From: Microbacterium neungamense
GTDB lineage: Bacteria > Actinomycetota > Actinomycetes > Actinomycetales > Microbacteriaceae
NCBI RefSeq assembly: GCF_024971095.1
Contig: NZ_CP069717.1
Coordinates: 868,001 to 932,000, forward strand
Reading direction: 5' to 3'
DNA: 64,000 nt
Shown here: positions 18,589 to 26,776 of the stretch, piece by piece
How positions within the stretch are numbered: the first letter of the stretch is position 1
Layout: the number at the start of each line of letters is the position of its first letter
Position numbers and translations under genes: made by a program
The notes under the pieces: generated by a model
What the model was told of the DNA's origin: nothing
Seen by the model: only the letters and a program-made list of their open reading frames with translations
Databases searched by the model: none

Positions 18589-19065
18589 TCAGGCGGCCAG
18601 GCCGAGGGTCTTGCGCAGCCGGGCGACGTGCCCGGTGGCCTTGACGTTGTAGAGCGCGTGCGTGACGACGCCGTCCTCGTCGAGGACGAAGGTGGAGCGG
18701 ATGACGCCCTCGATCACCTTGCCGTAGTTCATCTTCTCGCCCCACACGCCGTACGCGCTGTGCACGGCGTGGTCGGGGTCGCTGAGCAGCGGGAAGGTGA
18801 GCCCGTCGCGCTCGCGGAACTCCGCGAGCTTCTCCGGGGTGTCGCGCGAGATGCCGACGACCTGGTAGCCCGCGCCCTGCAGGGAGGAGATGCTGTCGCG
18901 GAAGTCGCACGCCTGCGTGGTGCATCCGGGGGTCATCGCGGCGGGGTAGAAGTACAGGATCGTCTTCGTCCCGCGCAGATCGCCCAGCGTCACCGTGTTG
19001 CCGTCCTGGTCGAGCAGGGCGAAATCGGGGGCGGTGTCTCCGGGTTCCAGGCGCGCGTTCGTCAT
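18589..19065 (-). CDS. bcp: Thioredoxin-dependent peroxiredoxin Bcp
   Basis: Bcp reduces hydrogen peroxide and organic peroxides with thioredoxin. The 158-residue product has the peroxidatic cysteine at C48 and a resolving cysteine at C53 (PGCTTQACDF), the spacing of the atypical two-cysteine BCP group. YPAAMTPG precedes the catalytic cysteine, where many members have YPxDDTPG. The family region GISRDTPEKLAEF and the arginine-containing VIRSTFVLDEDG are present. TAGGCT sits 6 bases before the ATG, so the mRNA may be leaderless. Confidence 0.94.
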   Translation of the reverse strand: MTNARLEPGDTAPDFALLDQDGNTVTLGDLRGTKTILYFYPAAMTPGCTTQACDFRDSISSLQGAGYQVVGISRDTPEKLAEFRERDGLTFPLLSDPDHAVHSAYGVWGEKMNYGKVIEGVIRSTFVLDEDGVVTHALYNVKATGHVARLRKTLGLAA

Positions 19066-19071
19066 GCCTCC

Positions 19072-19077
19072 AGCCTA
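19072..19077 (-). promoter_or_regulatory. Leaderless -10 box of bcp
   Basis: TAGGCT on the minus strand ends 6 bases before the ATG at 19065. Confidence 0.5.
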
Positions 19078-19165
19078 CGGGGGACGCGCGACGGCACCGT
19101 CGTGGATGACGGTGGGGTCACGCCCGCAGCTCCGGCCGGGCTCGCCGGTCGGGTCACCGGTCGGG

Positions 19166-20212
19166 TCACGCCTGGAAGGTCTCCAGCAGGCGCTGCAGGG
19201 AGTCCAGGCGCGCCCGGGTGGACGCGCTCAGCCGGCTGGCGGCCGCAGCCTCGTTCAGTGCGCAGTCCGGGGCGTCGGGCAGGTGCGTGCATCCGCGCGG
19301 GCAGTCCTCCGCGATCTCGGCGAGCTCGGTGAACGCGGCGAGGATGTTGGCCGGGTCGACGTGCCCGAGGCCGAAGGAGCGCACACCGGGGGTGTCGATC
19401 ACCCAGCCGCTGCCGTGCTCCCCGTGGTAGCGCAGCGACACCGTCGACGAGGAGGTGTGCCGCCCGCGCCCGGTCACCTCGTTCACGTGCCCGGTCGCGC
19501 GTCCGGCATCCGGGACGAGCGCGTTCACGAGCGTCGACTTGCCGACGCCGGAGTGCCCCACGAACACGGTGGAGTGCCCGACGAGGGCCGCGCCGATCTC
19601 GTCCAGCGGCATCCGTCCGCGCGCGCTGGTGAACACCCGCAGGTCGTCGAGCCCCTCGAAATGGGTCAGGAACGGGCCCGGGTCGGCGAGGTCGGTCTTG
19701 GTCACCACGAGCAGGGGGCGGATGCCCGCGTCCAGCGCCGCGACCAGGTAGCGGTCCACGAGACGGGGGCGCGGTTCGGGGTCGGCGGCCGCCACGACGA
19801 TGAGCATCTGGTCGGCGTTCGCGACGATCACGCGCTCCACCTGGTCGGTGTCGTCGGCGCTGCGCCGCAGCAGCGAGGTGCGCTCCAGGATGCCGACGAT
19901 GCGGGCCAGGGTGCCCTCGGCGCCTGAGGTGTCGCCGACGACGCGGGCCCGGTCGCCGGTGACGATCGGGGTGCGGCGCAGCTCGCGGGCGCGTGCGGCG
20001 GTCACCATGCGCTCCTCGGGGGTGCCCTCGCCGACCAGCACCGTGTACCGGCCCCGGTCGACGCCCAGCACGCGGCCGATCTCGGCGTCCTCGTGGGCCG
20101 GACGGCGCTTCGTACGGGGCCGGTTCGCCTTCGGGTTCGGGCGGGTGCGGATGCGGCTCTCGTCGAACTCGTCGAACGCGTCGTCGAGGTCGTCGTCGCC
20201 GAGCCAGCTCAC
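19166..20212 (-). CDS. rsgA: Small-subunit biogenesis GTPase RsgA
   Basis: RsgA is a GTPase that releases assembly factors from maturing 30S subunits. The 348-residue product has an acidic N terminus, then an OB-fold region to about 125. A circularly permuted GTPase domain follows, with TKTDL (G4) before the P-loop GHSGVGKSTLVNAL near 215-230, then DTPGVRSFG (G3). The C-terminal zinc site is present as CPRGCTHLPDAPDC. The GTG start overlaps the aroA stop by 4 bases (GTGA), so the two are coupled. The aroA-rsgA order next to sigH matches mycobacteria. Confidence 0.94.
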   Translation of the reverse strand: MSWLGDDDLDDAFDEFDESRIRTRPNPKANRPRTKRRPAHEDAEIGRVLGVDRGRYTVLVGEGTPEERMVTAARARELRRTPIVTGDRARVVGDTSGAEGTLARIVGILERTSLLRRSADDTDQVERVIVANADQMLIVVAAADPEPRPRLVDRYLVAALDAGIRPLLVVTKTDLADPGPFLTHFEGLDDLRVFTSARGRMPLDEIGAALVGHSTVFVGHSGVGKSTLVNALVPDAGRATGHVNEVTGRGRHTSSSTVSLRYHGEHGSGWVIDTPGVRSFGLGHVDPANILAAFTELAEIAEDCPRGCTHLPDAPDCALNEAAAASRLSASTRARLDSLQRLLETFQA

Positions 20213-21528
20213 GCGGCCCCCAGCATCCGTTCCCACAGCAGCGTGAACTCGGGCAGCGTCTTCGCGGTGGTGCCGATCTCGTCGACCCGCACGCCGGGGA
20301 CGCGCAGCCCGATCAGCGCTCCGGTGGTGGCCATCCGGTGGTCGTGGTGGGCGGGCCAGGCGCCGCCGTGCAGCGGGGCGGGGACGATCCGCAGCCCGTC
20401 CGGCAGCTCCTCCGCGCGCCCGCCGAGGGCGCGGATGTTGCCCACCAGGGCGGCGATGCGGTCGGTCTCGTGGGTGCGGATGTGCCCGACGCCGCGGATG
20501 GTGGTCGGGCCGTCCGCGAAGACGGCGAGGCCGGCGATGGTGGGGGTCAGCTCGCTCGCGGCAGACAGGTCCAGATCGAGGCCGCGGATGCCGTCGCCGG
20601 CGCGCACCGTGAGCGCCCCGCCGTGCCGGGAGGCGTGCGCCCCCATCGCCTGCAGGATCGCCGGCAGCAGGGCGCCGGGCTGCGTGGAGTGCAGCGGCCA
20701 GCCGGGCACCGTCACGGCGCCGCCGGTCACGAGCGCGGCGGCCAGGAACGGCGCGGCGTTGGAGAGGTCCGGCTCGATCGCGATCTCCTTGGCGCGCGGC
20801 ACCCCCGCCTCGACGAGCCACTCGCCGTGCGCGGGGCGTTCGATGCGGATGCCGCGCCGGCTCAGCGACTCGATGGTCATGTCGATGTGCGGCACGCTCG
20901 GCAGGTGCGCACCGGTGTGCACGAGGTGCAGGCCGACGTCGAACCGCGGCGCGGCCAGCAGCAGGCCCGACACGAACTGGCTGGAGCCGGAGGCGTCGAT
21001 CTCCACCCGGCCCCCGCGGATGTGTCCGTGCCCGCGGATCGTGAACGGCAGCGCCCAGGTGCCCTCGTCGTCGACGTCGACGCCGAGATCGCGCAGCGCG
21101 CTGATCATGGCGCCCATCGGCCGGTGCAGCGCCGTCTCGTGCGCGGTCATGTGCACGTCCCGGGCCGCAAGGCCGGCCAGCGGGGCGATGAAGCGCATCA
21201 CGGTGCCGGCCTGACCGCAGTCCACGGTCACGCCGCCGGCCAGGGGAGCCGGGGTCACCACCAGGTCCGGGCCGAAGTCGCCGTCGCCGTCCGCCTCCTC
21301 GACGCCGATGCCGAGCGCCCGCAGCGCCTCGATCATCCGGCGCGAGTCGTCCGAGTGCAGCGGATGCACCAGCCGGCCCGGTCCGTCGGCGATCGCCGCG
21401 ATGATGAGCTCGCGGTTCGTCAGCGACTTGGAGCCGGGGACGTTCACCGTCGCGTGCACGGCGCCGTCGGCGACCGGCGCGGCGTACGGAGCCGTGGCGG
21501 GGGGAGTGGAATACCGTGCAGCGCTCAT
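20209..21528 (-). CDS. aroA: 3-phosphoshikimate 1-carboxyvinyltransferase (EPSP synthase)
   Basis: AroA joins phosphoenolpyruvate to shikimate 3-phosphate in the sixth step of aromatic amino acid synthesis. The 439-residue product has [15 protein letters not shown] near residue 30 (substrate-binding KS), [15 protein letters not shown] near 100, and [14 protein letters not shown] near 180. Late in the chain it has [21 protein letters not shown] box ends 8 bases before the ATG. That box overlaps the sigma-R-type promoter of the divergent sigH gene, so the two promoters cannot easily be used at once. Confidence 0.95.
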   Translation of the reverse strand: MSAARYSTPPATAPYAAPVADGAVHATVNVPGSKSLTNRELIIAAIADGPGRLVHPLHSDDSRRMIEALRALGIGVEEADGDGDFGPDLVVTPAPLAGGVTVDCGQAGTVMRFIAPLAGLAARDVHMTAHETALHRPMGAMISALRDLGVDVDDEGTWALPFTIRGHGHIRGGRVEIDASGSSQFVSGLLLAAPRFDVGLHLVHTGAHLPSVPHIDMTIESLSRRGIRIERPAHGEWLVEAGVPRAKEIAIEPDLSNAAPFLAAALVTGGAVTVPGWPLHSTQPGALLPAILQAMGAHASRHGGALTVRAGDGIRGLDLDLSAASELTPTIAGLAVFADGPTTIRGVGHIRTHETDRIAALVGNIRALGGRAEELPDGLRIVPAPLHGGAWPAHHDHRMATTGALIGLRVPGVRVDEIGTTAKTLPEFTLLWERMLGAA

Positions 21529-21533
21529 CGGTT
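21508..21533 (+). promoter_or_regulatory. Sigma-R/SigH-type promoter upstream of sigH
   Basis: GGAAT at 21508-21512 and GTT at 21531-21533 are separated by exactly 18 bases, matching the known sigma-R/SigH consensus (GGAAT, 18-19 bases, GTT). Transcription would begin near 21540, about 40 bases before the sigH ATG. The element overlaps the start of aroA on the other strand. It implies that SigH activates its own gene. Confidence 0.75.
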
Positions 21534-21536
21534 TCT

Positions 21537-21542
21537 ACCCTA
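21537..21542 (-). promoter_or_regulatory. -10 box of aroA
   Basis: TAGGGT on the minus strand ends 8 bases before the aroA ATG at 21528. It lies directly next to the GTT element of the sigma-R promoter on the other strand. Confidence 0.5.
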
Positions 21543-21580
21543 GTGAACCCCCGGTCCCGGAACCGATAACGGAGGTGCGG

Positions 21581-22231
21581 ATGCTCGCGACGCTCGACCC
21601 CGAGGTCATCGACCTCAGCGGCCTAGACTGGCCGGTGATGGACGACACAGCATCCGGCGACCCCCGGCGCGATTTCGAGGATCAGGCGATCCCGTACATG
21701 GATCAGCTCTATGCGGCGGCGATGCGCATGACGCGCAACCCCGCCGACGCGGCCGACCTCGTGCAGGAGACCTTCGTGAAGGCGTACGGCTCCTGGTCGA
21801 CGTTCACGCAGGGCACGAACCTGAAGGCGTGGCTCTACCGCATCCTGACGAACACGTACATCAACATCTACCGCAAGAAGCAGCGGGAGCCGTTCCAGGG
21901 GACGATCGACGATCTCGAGGACTGGCAGCTGGGCGGTGCGGAGTCGACCACGGCGACGCACAGCCGGTCGGCGGAGGCGGAGGCGATCGACCGCATGCCG
22001 GCGTCCGTCGTCAAGGACGCCCTGCAGGAGGTCCCCGAGGACTTCCGGCTGGCCGTCTACCTGGCGGACGTCGAGGGGTTCTCGTACCAGGAGATCGCCG
22101 ACATCATGAAGACACCCATCGGCACCGTGATGAGCCGTCTGCACCGTGGCAGGCGGATGCTGCGGGAGCTGCTGGCAGACTACGCCGCGGAGCGAGGCAT
22201 CACCGCGGCCGAACCGAGGAGCAGGAAATGA
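21581..22231 (+). CDS. sigH: ECF sigma factor SigH/SigR (oxidative and disulfide stress)
   Basis: This group-4 sigma factor of the SigR/SigH type controls thioredoxin, mycothiol and protease genes under disulfide stress. The 216-residue product has region 2 ([50 protein letters not shown]) and region 4 ([35 protein letters not shown]). The ATG at 21581 is used because GGAGGT precedes it by 5 bases. A second start, GTG at 21635, sits behind an internal TAGACT box and would give a protein about 18 residues shorter. In Streptomyces a long unstable and a short stable form of sigma-R are known. The stop overlaps rsrA by 4 bases. Confidence 0.95.
   Translation: MLATLDPEVIDLSGLDWPVMDDTASGDPRRDFEDQAIPYMDQLYAAAMRMTRNPADAADLVQETFVKAYGSWSTFTQGTNLKAWLYRILTNTYINIYRKKQREPFQGTIDDLEDWQLGGAESTTATHSRSAEAEAIDRMPASVVKDALQEVPEDFRLAVYLADVEGFSYQEIADIMKTPIGTVMSRLHRGRRMLRELLADYAAERGITAAEPRSRK
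21624..21629 (+). promoter_or_regulatory. Internal -10 box for a short SigH isoform
   Basis: TAGACT lies inside the sigH reading frame and ends 5 bases before the in-frame GTG at 21635, the layout of many leaderless promoters in this window. No good -35 is visible. Confidence 0.4.
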
Positions 22232-22473
22232 GCGACTGCGGCTGCGAGAAGGCGCGCCGGGATCTCGAGGAGTACCTCCGCAACGAGGTGTGCAAGACGG
22301 AGCACGAGGACATCCGCGAGCACCTCGAGAACTGCCCGTCGTGCAAGGACGAGGCGCTGGTCGCGACCACGCTGACGGAGGTCGTCGCGCGCGCCTGCCG
22401 TGAGACCGCCCCCGAGACGCTGCGCGATCAGGTGCTCGCCCGCATCCGCGCGGTGCAGGCCGCCGTCCACTGA
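22228..22473 (+). CDS. rsrA: Redox-sensing anti-sigma factor RsrA
   Basis: RsrA is a zinc-binding anti-sigma factor that holds SigH inactive until oxidation forms a disulfide and releases zinc. The 81-residue product has the ZAS motif HLENCPSC (H32, C36, C39), a further cysteine at 22 and two at 4 and 6 (DCGCEKA). The size and the 4-base overlap with sigH are as expected for this pair. Its synthesis is coupled to that of SigH, giving balanced amounts. Confidence 0.95.
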   Translation: MSDCGCEKARRDLEEYLRNEVCKTEHEDIREHLENCPSCKDEALVATTLTEVVARACRETAPETLRDQVLARIRAVQAAVH

Positions 22474-22571
22474 CGTCGGGGCCCCGAGGCGGGCCCGAGG
22501 ACGGCGCCGCGGTTCGAGCAGGCCGAGGCCTGCGGCGCGGCCCTGTCGGACCGGCTCGATAGGGTGGGCGG

Positions 22572-22805
22572 GTGACCCTCATCGACTCGCGTGACATCCC
22601 CGCCGACCCACGTCCGCCCGTCGCCTGAGCGACGCGGGCCTGGACTACCGCATCGTCGACACCGGTGACGCCGTCGACGTGCGCGCGTTCGTGCGCGCCG
22701 AGGTCCGCGGCTTCCTGGACGAGGAGCCGTCCGAGGAGACGGCGGAGGAGATCGCCGCGCGGCTGCGTGAGGTGCGCAACATCGGCGTGTTCGAGCGGGA
22801 TGCCG
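22572..22805 (+). pseudogene. N-terminal stub of a GNAT acetyltransferase, frameshifted
   Basis: A GTG at 22572, 5 bases after TAGGGT, starts MTLIDSRDIPADPRPPVA and then hits a stop at 22626. A second frame opens at 22622 with RRLSDAGLDYRIVDTGDAVD and AFVRAEVRGFLDEEPSEETA, then IAARLREVRNIGVFER. This is the usual opening of Eis-like GNAT acetyltransferases in Microbacteriaceae, as far as I recall the family. Reading across needs a shift of two bases. After about 22805 no acetyl-CoA-binding region follows. The gene is therefore a frameshifted stub that has lost most of its length. Confidence 0.55.
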
Positions 22806-22901
22806 CCCGCGGCGCGAGCGGCCCGTCCCGGCGGCCCGCCCTGGGGGACCGGCGAGAGCGGCCGCCCCGGCGCGCCGGGGAAGACCCGGCCTCCGCACGG
22901 A

Positions 22902-22943
22902 CGCGAAGAGCGCCGCCCCGCGACGGGAGCGGCGCTCTTCGCG
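22902..22943 (-). terminator. Terminator of kgd
   Basis: A perfect 15 bp stem (22902-22916 with 22929-22943) around a 12-base loop begins 7 bases after the kgd stop codon on the minus strand. Confidence 0.8.
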
Positions 22944-22950
22944 TGAGGTG

Positions 22951-25900
22951 TCAGTCCAGCGTCAGCGCGGTGCGCAGCAGCTCGGCCTGCTCGATGGCGT
23001 GCACCTTCGACGAGCCGGTCGCCGGCGAGGCGGATGCCGGGCGGGTGACGCCGCGCAGGGTGCGATCGCCCAGGCGCCCGGCGAACGCGAGCGCGAGGAA
23101 CGGCCAGGCGCCCTGGTTCTCCGGCTCCTCCTGCACCCACACCAGTTCGGCGTTCGGGTACGTGTCCAGAACCGCCTTGAGCTCGTCGACCGGGGTCGGG
23201 TACAGCTGCTCCAGGCGCACCAGCGCGATCCGCGGGTTCGGGTTCTTCTCCAGCTCGTTGCGCAGATCCCAGTGCACCTTGCCGGAGTGGATCAGCACCC
23301 GCGTCACGGCCGAGCGGTCCAGCCCGCGGTCGTCGTCCAGCACCGGCTCGAAGCGTCCCTGCGTGAACGCCTGCAGCGGACTGGTCGCACCCCGCAAGCG
23401 CAGCATCGCCTTCGGCGTGAACACGATCAGCGGCTTGCGCGGCCGCGCGTACGCCTGGCGGCGCAGCAGGTGGAAGTACGAGGCCGGCGTGGACGGGCGC
23501 GTGACGATCATGTTGTCCTGCGCGCACAGCTGCAGGAAGCGCTCCATGCGGGCGGAGGAGTGGTCGGGGCCCTGACCCTCGTACCCGTGCGGCAGCAGCA
23601 TCACCACGCCGGACTGCTGCCCCCACTTCTGGTCGGCCGCGGAGATGTACTCGTCGATGACGGACTGCGCGCCGTTCGCGAAGTCGCCGAACTGCGCCTC
23701 CCACAGCACCAGCGCCTTCGTGTCCTCCACCGAGTAGCCGTACTCGAACGCGAGCGCCGCGTACTCGCTCAGCAGCGAGTCGTACACGAAGAAGCGGGCC
23801 TGGTTCTCGGACAGGTTCGTCAGCGGCAGCCACTCCTGGCCGTTGTTGCGGTCGTGCAGCACGGCGTGCCGCTGCACGAACGTGCCCCGCCGCGAGTCCT
23901 GCCCGGCCAGGCGCACCGGCGTGCCCTCGACCAGCAGGGAGCCGAAGGCGAGCAACTCGCCGAAGCCCCAGTCGATGTTGCCGTTGCGGCTCATCTCCAC
24001 GCGCTTGTCCAGCTGCTGCTGCAGCTTCGGATGCACGGTGAAGCCCTCCGGCTTGTTCGCGTGGGCGTCGCCGATGAGGTGGATCACCTCGAGCGCGACG
24101 CCGGTGGTCTCGGGGGAGCCGACCTGCTCGTCCACGCGGTTCAGCTCGGGGGCGATCGGCGTGGCGCCGGTCTCGGCGGCGTGCGTCTCGGCGAACGCGA
24201 TCTCCAAGCGGTTCTGGAAGTCGGCCTTCGCCTCCTCGTACTCCTCCTCGGTGATGTCGCCGCGGCCGACCAGCGCCTCGGTGTACAGCTTGCGCACCGA
24301 CCGCTTCGCCTGGATCAGGTCGGTCATCAGCGGCTGGGTCATCGACGGATCGTCGCCCTCGTTGTGGCCGCGGCGGCGGTAGCAGACCAGGTCGATCACG
24401 ATGTCGCGGTGGAAGCGCTCGCGGTACTCGAATGCCAGCTGGGCGACGTGGATGACGGCCTCCGGGTCGTCGCCGTTCACGTGCAGGATCGGCGCCTGGA
24501 TGGTCTTGGCGACGTCGGTGGCGTACACGGAGGTGCGCGAGTCGGTCGGCAGGGTGGTGAAGCCCACCTGGTTGTTCACCACGATGTGCACGGTGCCGCC
24601 GGTGCGGTATCCGCGCAGCTGCGACATCTGCAGCGTCTCCACCACCACACCCTGGCCGGCGAACGCGGCGTCGCCGTGGATGAGGATCGGCAGCCAGGAG
24701 AAGGTGCCGATCGGCTTGCGGTCCTGCTTGGCGCGGACGATGCCCTCGAGCACACCGTCCACCGTCTCCAGGTGCGACGGGTTCGCGGCGAGGTACACCG
24801 GCAGCTCCGAGCCGTCCTCCGCGACGAAGGTGCCCTCGGTGCCGAGGTGGTACTTCACGTCTCCGGAGCCGCGCTGGTTGCCCGGGGTGAGCGACCCCTC
24901 GAACTCGCGGAACACCTGGCCGTACGTCTTGCCGGCGATGTTGGTGAGCACGTTCAGCCGGCCGCGGTGCGCCATGCCGATCGCAGCGCCGTCCAGGCCG
25001 GAGGTGGCCGCGCCCTGCAGGATCTCGTCGAGCAGCGGGATCAGCGACTCGCCGCCCTCGAGGGAGAAGCGCTTCTGGCCGACGAACTTCGTCTGCAGGA
25101 AGGTCTCGAAGGCCTCCGCCTCGTTCAGCTTGCGCAGCACGCGCAGCTGCTCGTCGTGGCCGGGCTTGACGTACTTGACCTCGACCTTCTCCTGGAACCA
25201 GCGCCGCTGCTCCGGATCCTGGATGTGCATGTACTCGATGCCCAGGGTGCGGCAGTACGAGTCGCGCAGCACGCCGAGGATGTCGCGCAGCTTCATCACC
25301 CGCCGGCCGCCGAAGCCGTTGGTGACGAACTCGCGGTCCAGATCCCAGAAGGTGAGGCCGTGCTTCTCGATCTCGAGGTCGGGGTGCGAGCGCTGCACGT
25401 ACTCGAGCGGGTCGGTGTCGGCCATCAGGTGGCCGCGCACGCGGTACGCGTTGATGAGCTCCTGAACCCGCGCCGTCTTGTCGATCTTCTCGGCGAGGTC
25501 CACCGAGATGTCCGCGTTCCAGCGGATCGGCTGGTAAGGGATGCGCAGCGCGGCGAAGATCTCGTCGTAGAAGCCGCGCTCGCCGATCAGCAGCTCGTGC
25601 ACCTTCTTCAGGAACTCGCCGGAGCCGGCGCCCTGGATCACGCGGTGGTCGTAGGTGCTGGTGAGCGTGATGGTCTTGCCGATGGCGAGAGCGGCGAGGG
25701 TCTTGTCGCTCGAGCCCTGGAACTCGGCCGGGTACTCCAGCGCGCCGGCGCCGATGATGCAGCCCTGGCCCTTCATCAGGCGGGGCACGGAGTGCACGGT
25801 GCCGATGCCGCCCGGGTTGGTGAGGGAGACCGTGGTGCCCTGGAAGTCGGCGGCGGTGAGCTTGTTGCCGCGGGCGCGCGTGACGAGGTCCTCGTAGGCG

Positions 25901-26616
25901 GAGAGGTACTCGTTGAACGTCATCGTGTCGGCGCGCTTGATGCTCGGCACCAGCAGCGCGCGCGTGCCGTCGGGCTTGGGCAGGTCGATCGCGATGCCCA
26001 GGTTGACGTGCGCCGGGGCGACGACGGACGGCTTGCCGTCGATCTCGGCGTAGAACACGTTCTGGCTGGGGAACTCCTTGAGCGTCTGGATGAGCGCCCA
26101 GCCGATGAGGTGCGTGAAGCTGACCTTGCCGCCGCGCGTGCGGGCCATGTGGTTGTTGATGACGATCCGGTTGTCGATCATCAGCTTCGCCGGGATCGTG
26201 CGCACGCTGGTCGCGGTCGGCACGCTGAGCGACTCGTCCATGTTGGCCGCGAGCGTCTTGGGCATGCCGCGCAGGACGGTGACCTTGTCCTCGTCGACGG
26301 GCGCCTCGTCGGTCTTCGCCTGAGGCTTGGGTGCCTGCGCCGGGATCGGGGCCTGCGCGGCCGGCTTGGCGGTGGTGCGCGCGACGGGCTGGGTGCCGAT
26401 GACGGGGATCGGCGCGGTGACCGGGTGGGCGCCGGAGGTCTGCGTGGCGGATGCCGCAGGGGCGGCGGCCTCGGGCTGGTACTTCTCCAGGATCGGCCAC
26501 CACTCCTTGTCGACCGAGTCGGGGTCCTTCTTGAACTGTTCGTAGAGCTCGTCGACGAGCCACGAATTGGCTCCGAACCCTCCGTCGCCCCCGACGCCGG
26601 TCACCTGGTTCGACAC
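22951..26616 (-). CDS. kgd: Multifunctional 2-oxoglutarate dehydrogenase/decarboxylase Kgd (OdhA/SucA type)
   Basis: This actinobacterial fusion enzyme carries out the E1 step of the 2-oxoglutarate dehydrogenase complex with a built-in E2-type acyltransferase domain. The 1221-residue product starts with a short segment (GANSWLVDELYEQFKKDP), then a proline-alanine linker to about 110 in place of a lipoyl domain. The E2 catalytic domain follows with DHRVIQGAGSGEFL. The thiamine-diphosphate E1 part has GMAHRGRLNVLTNI, RTGGTVHIVVNNQVGFTT and RRRGHNEGDDPS, then MLLPHGYEGQGPDHSSARME. The GTG at 26616 is used because GAAAGAGGG lies upstream and the region before it is not conserved. It is monocistronic and divergent from guaB1. 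Confidence 0.95.
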   Translation of the reverse strand: MSNQVTGVGGDGGFGANSWLVDELYEQFKKDPDSVDKEWWPILEKYQPEAAAPAASATQTSGAHPVTAPIPVIGTQPVARTTAKPAAQAPIPAQAPKPQAKTDEAPVDEDKVTVLRGMPKTLAANMDESLSVPTATSVRTIPAKLMIDNRIVINNHMARTRGGKVSFTHLIGWALIQTLKEFPSQNVFYAEIDGKPSVVAPAHVNLGIAIDLPKPDGTRALLVPSIKRADTMTFNEYLSAYEDLVTRARGNKLTAADFQGTTVSLTNPGGIGTVHSVPRLMKGQGCIIGAGALEYPAEFQGSSDKTLAALAIGKTITLTSTYDHRVIQGAGSGEFLKKVHELLIGERGFYDEIFAALRIPYQPIRWNADISVDLAEKIDKTARVQELINAYRVRGHLMADTDPLEYVQRSHPDLEIEKHGLTFWDLDREFVTNGFGGRRVMKLRDILGVLRDSYCRTLGIEYMHIQDPEQRRWFQEKVEVKYVKPGHDEQLRVLRKLNEAEAFETFLQTKFVGQKRFSLEGGESLIPLLDEILQGAATSGLDGAAIGMAHRGRLNVLTNIAGKTYGQVFREFEGSLTPGNQRGSGDVKYHLGTEGTFVAEDGSELPVYLAANPSHLETVDGVLEGIVRAKQDRKPIGTFSWLPILIHGDAAFAGQGVVVETLQMSQLRGYRTGGTVHIVVNNQVGFTTLPTDSRTSVYATDVAKTIQAPILHVNGDDPEAVIHVAQLAFEYRERFHRDIVIDLVCYRRRGHNEGDDPSMTQPLMTDLIQAKRSVRKLYTEALVGRGDITEEEYEEAKADFQNRLEIAFAETHAAETGATPIAPELNRVDEQVGSPETTGVALEVIHLIGDAHANKPEGFTVHPKLQQQLDKRVEMSRNGNIDWGFGELLAFGSLLVEGTPVRLAGQDSRRGTFVQRHAVLHDRNNGQEWLPLTNLSENQARFFVYDSLLSEYAALAFEYGYSVEDTKALVLWEAQFGDFANGAQSVIDEYISAADQKWGQQSGVVMLLPHGYEGQGPDHSSARMERFLQLCAQDNMIVTRPSTPASYFHLLRRQAYARPRKPLIVFTPKAMLRLRGATSPLQAFTQGRFEPVLDDDRGLDRSAVTRVLIHSGKVHWDLRNELEKNPNPRIALVRLEQLYPTPVDELKAVLDTYPNAELVWVQEEPENQGAWPFLALAFAGRLGDRTLRGVTRPASASPATGSSKVHAIEQAELLRTALTLD

Positions 26617-26764
26617 GCTCGATCGCCCTCTTTCATCGCTGAATCGGTGTGCTGCGGCAGGACACTGCCGGTGTCCGGATCCGCTCACGTTTTCGGGATT
26701 CAAGCCTAGTCCCATTCCGGATGCCGATCGTGTGGGCTTGCCGGGCGCCGTCCGGGGCGGAGAG

Positions 26765-26770
26765 TACGGT
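26765..26770 (+). promoter_or_regulatory. Leaderless -10 box of guaB1
   Basis: TACGGT ends 6 bases before the ATG at 26777. The same TACGGTGGAG context precedes the SDR gene at 37873. Confidence 0.55.
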
Positions 26771-26776
26771 GGAGCC

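Noticed and set aside
22948..26709. A 1253-codon open frame antisense to kgd
   Set aside because: It is a shadow of kgd codon bias, with long runs of Val/Leu/Arg/Gln and no recognisable domain.
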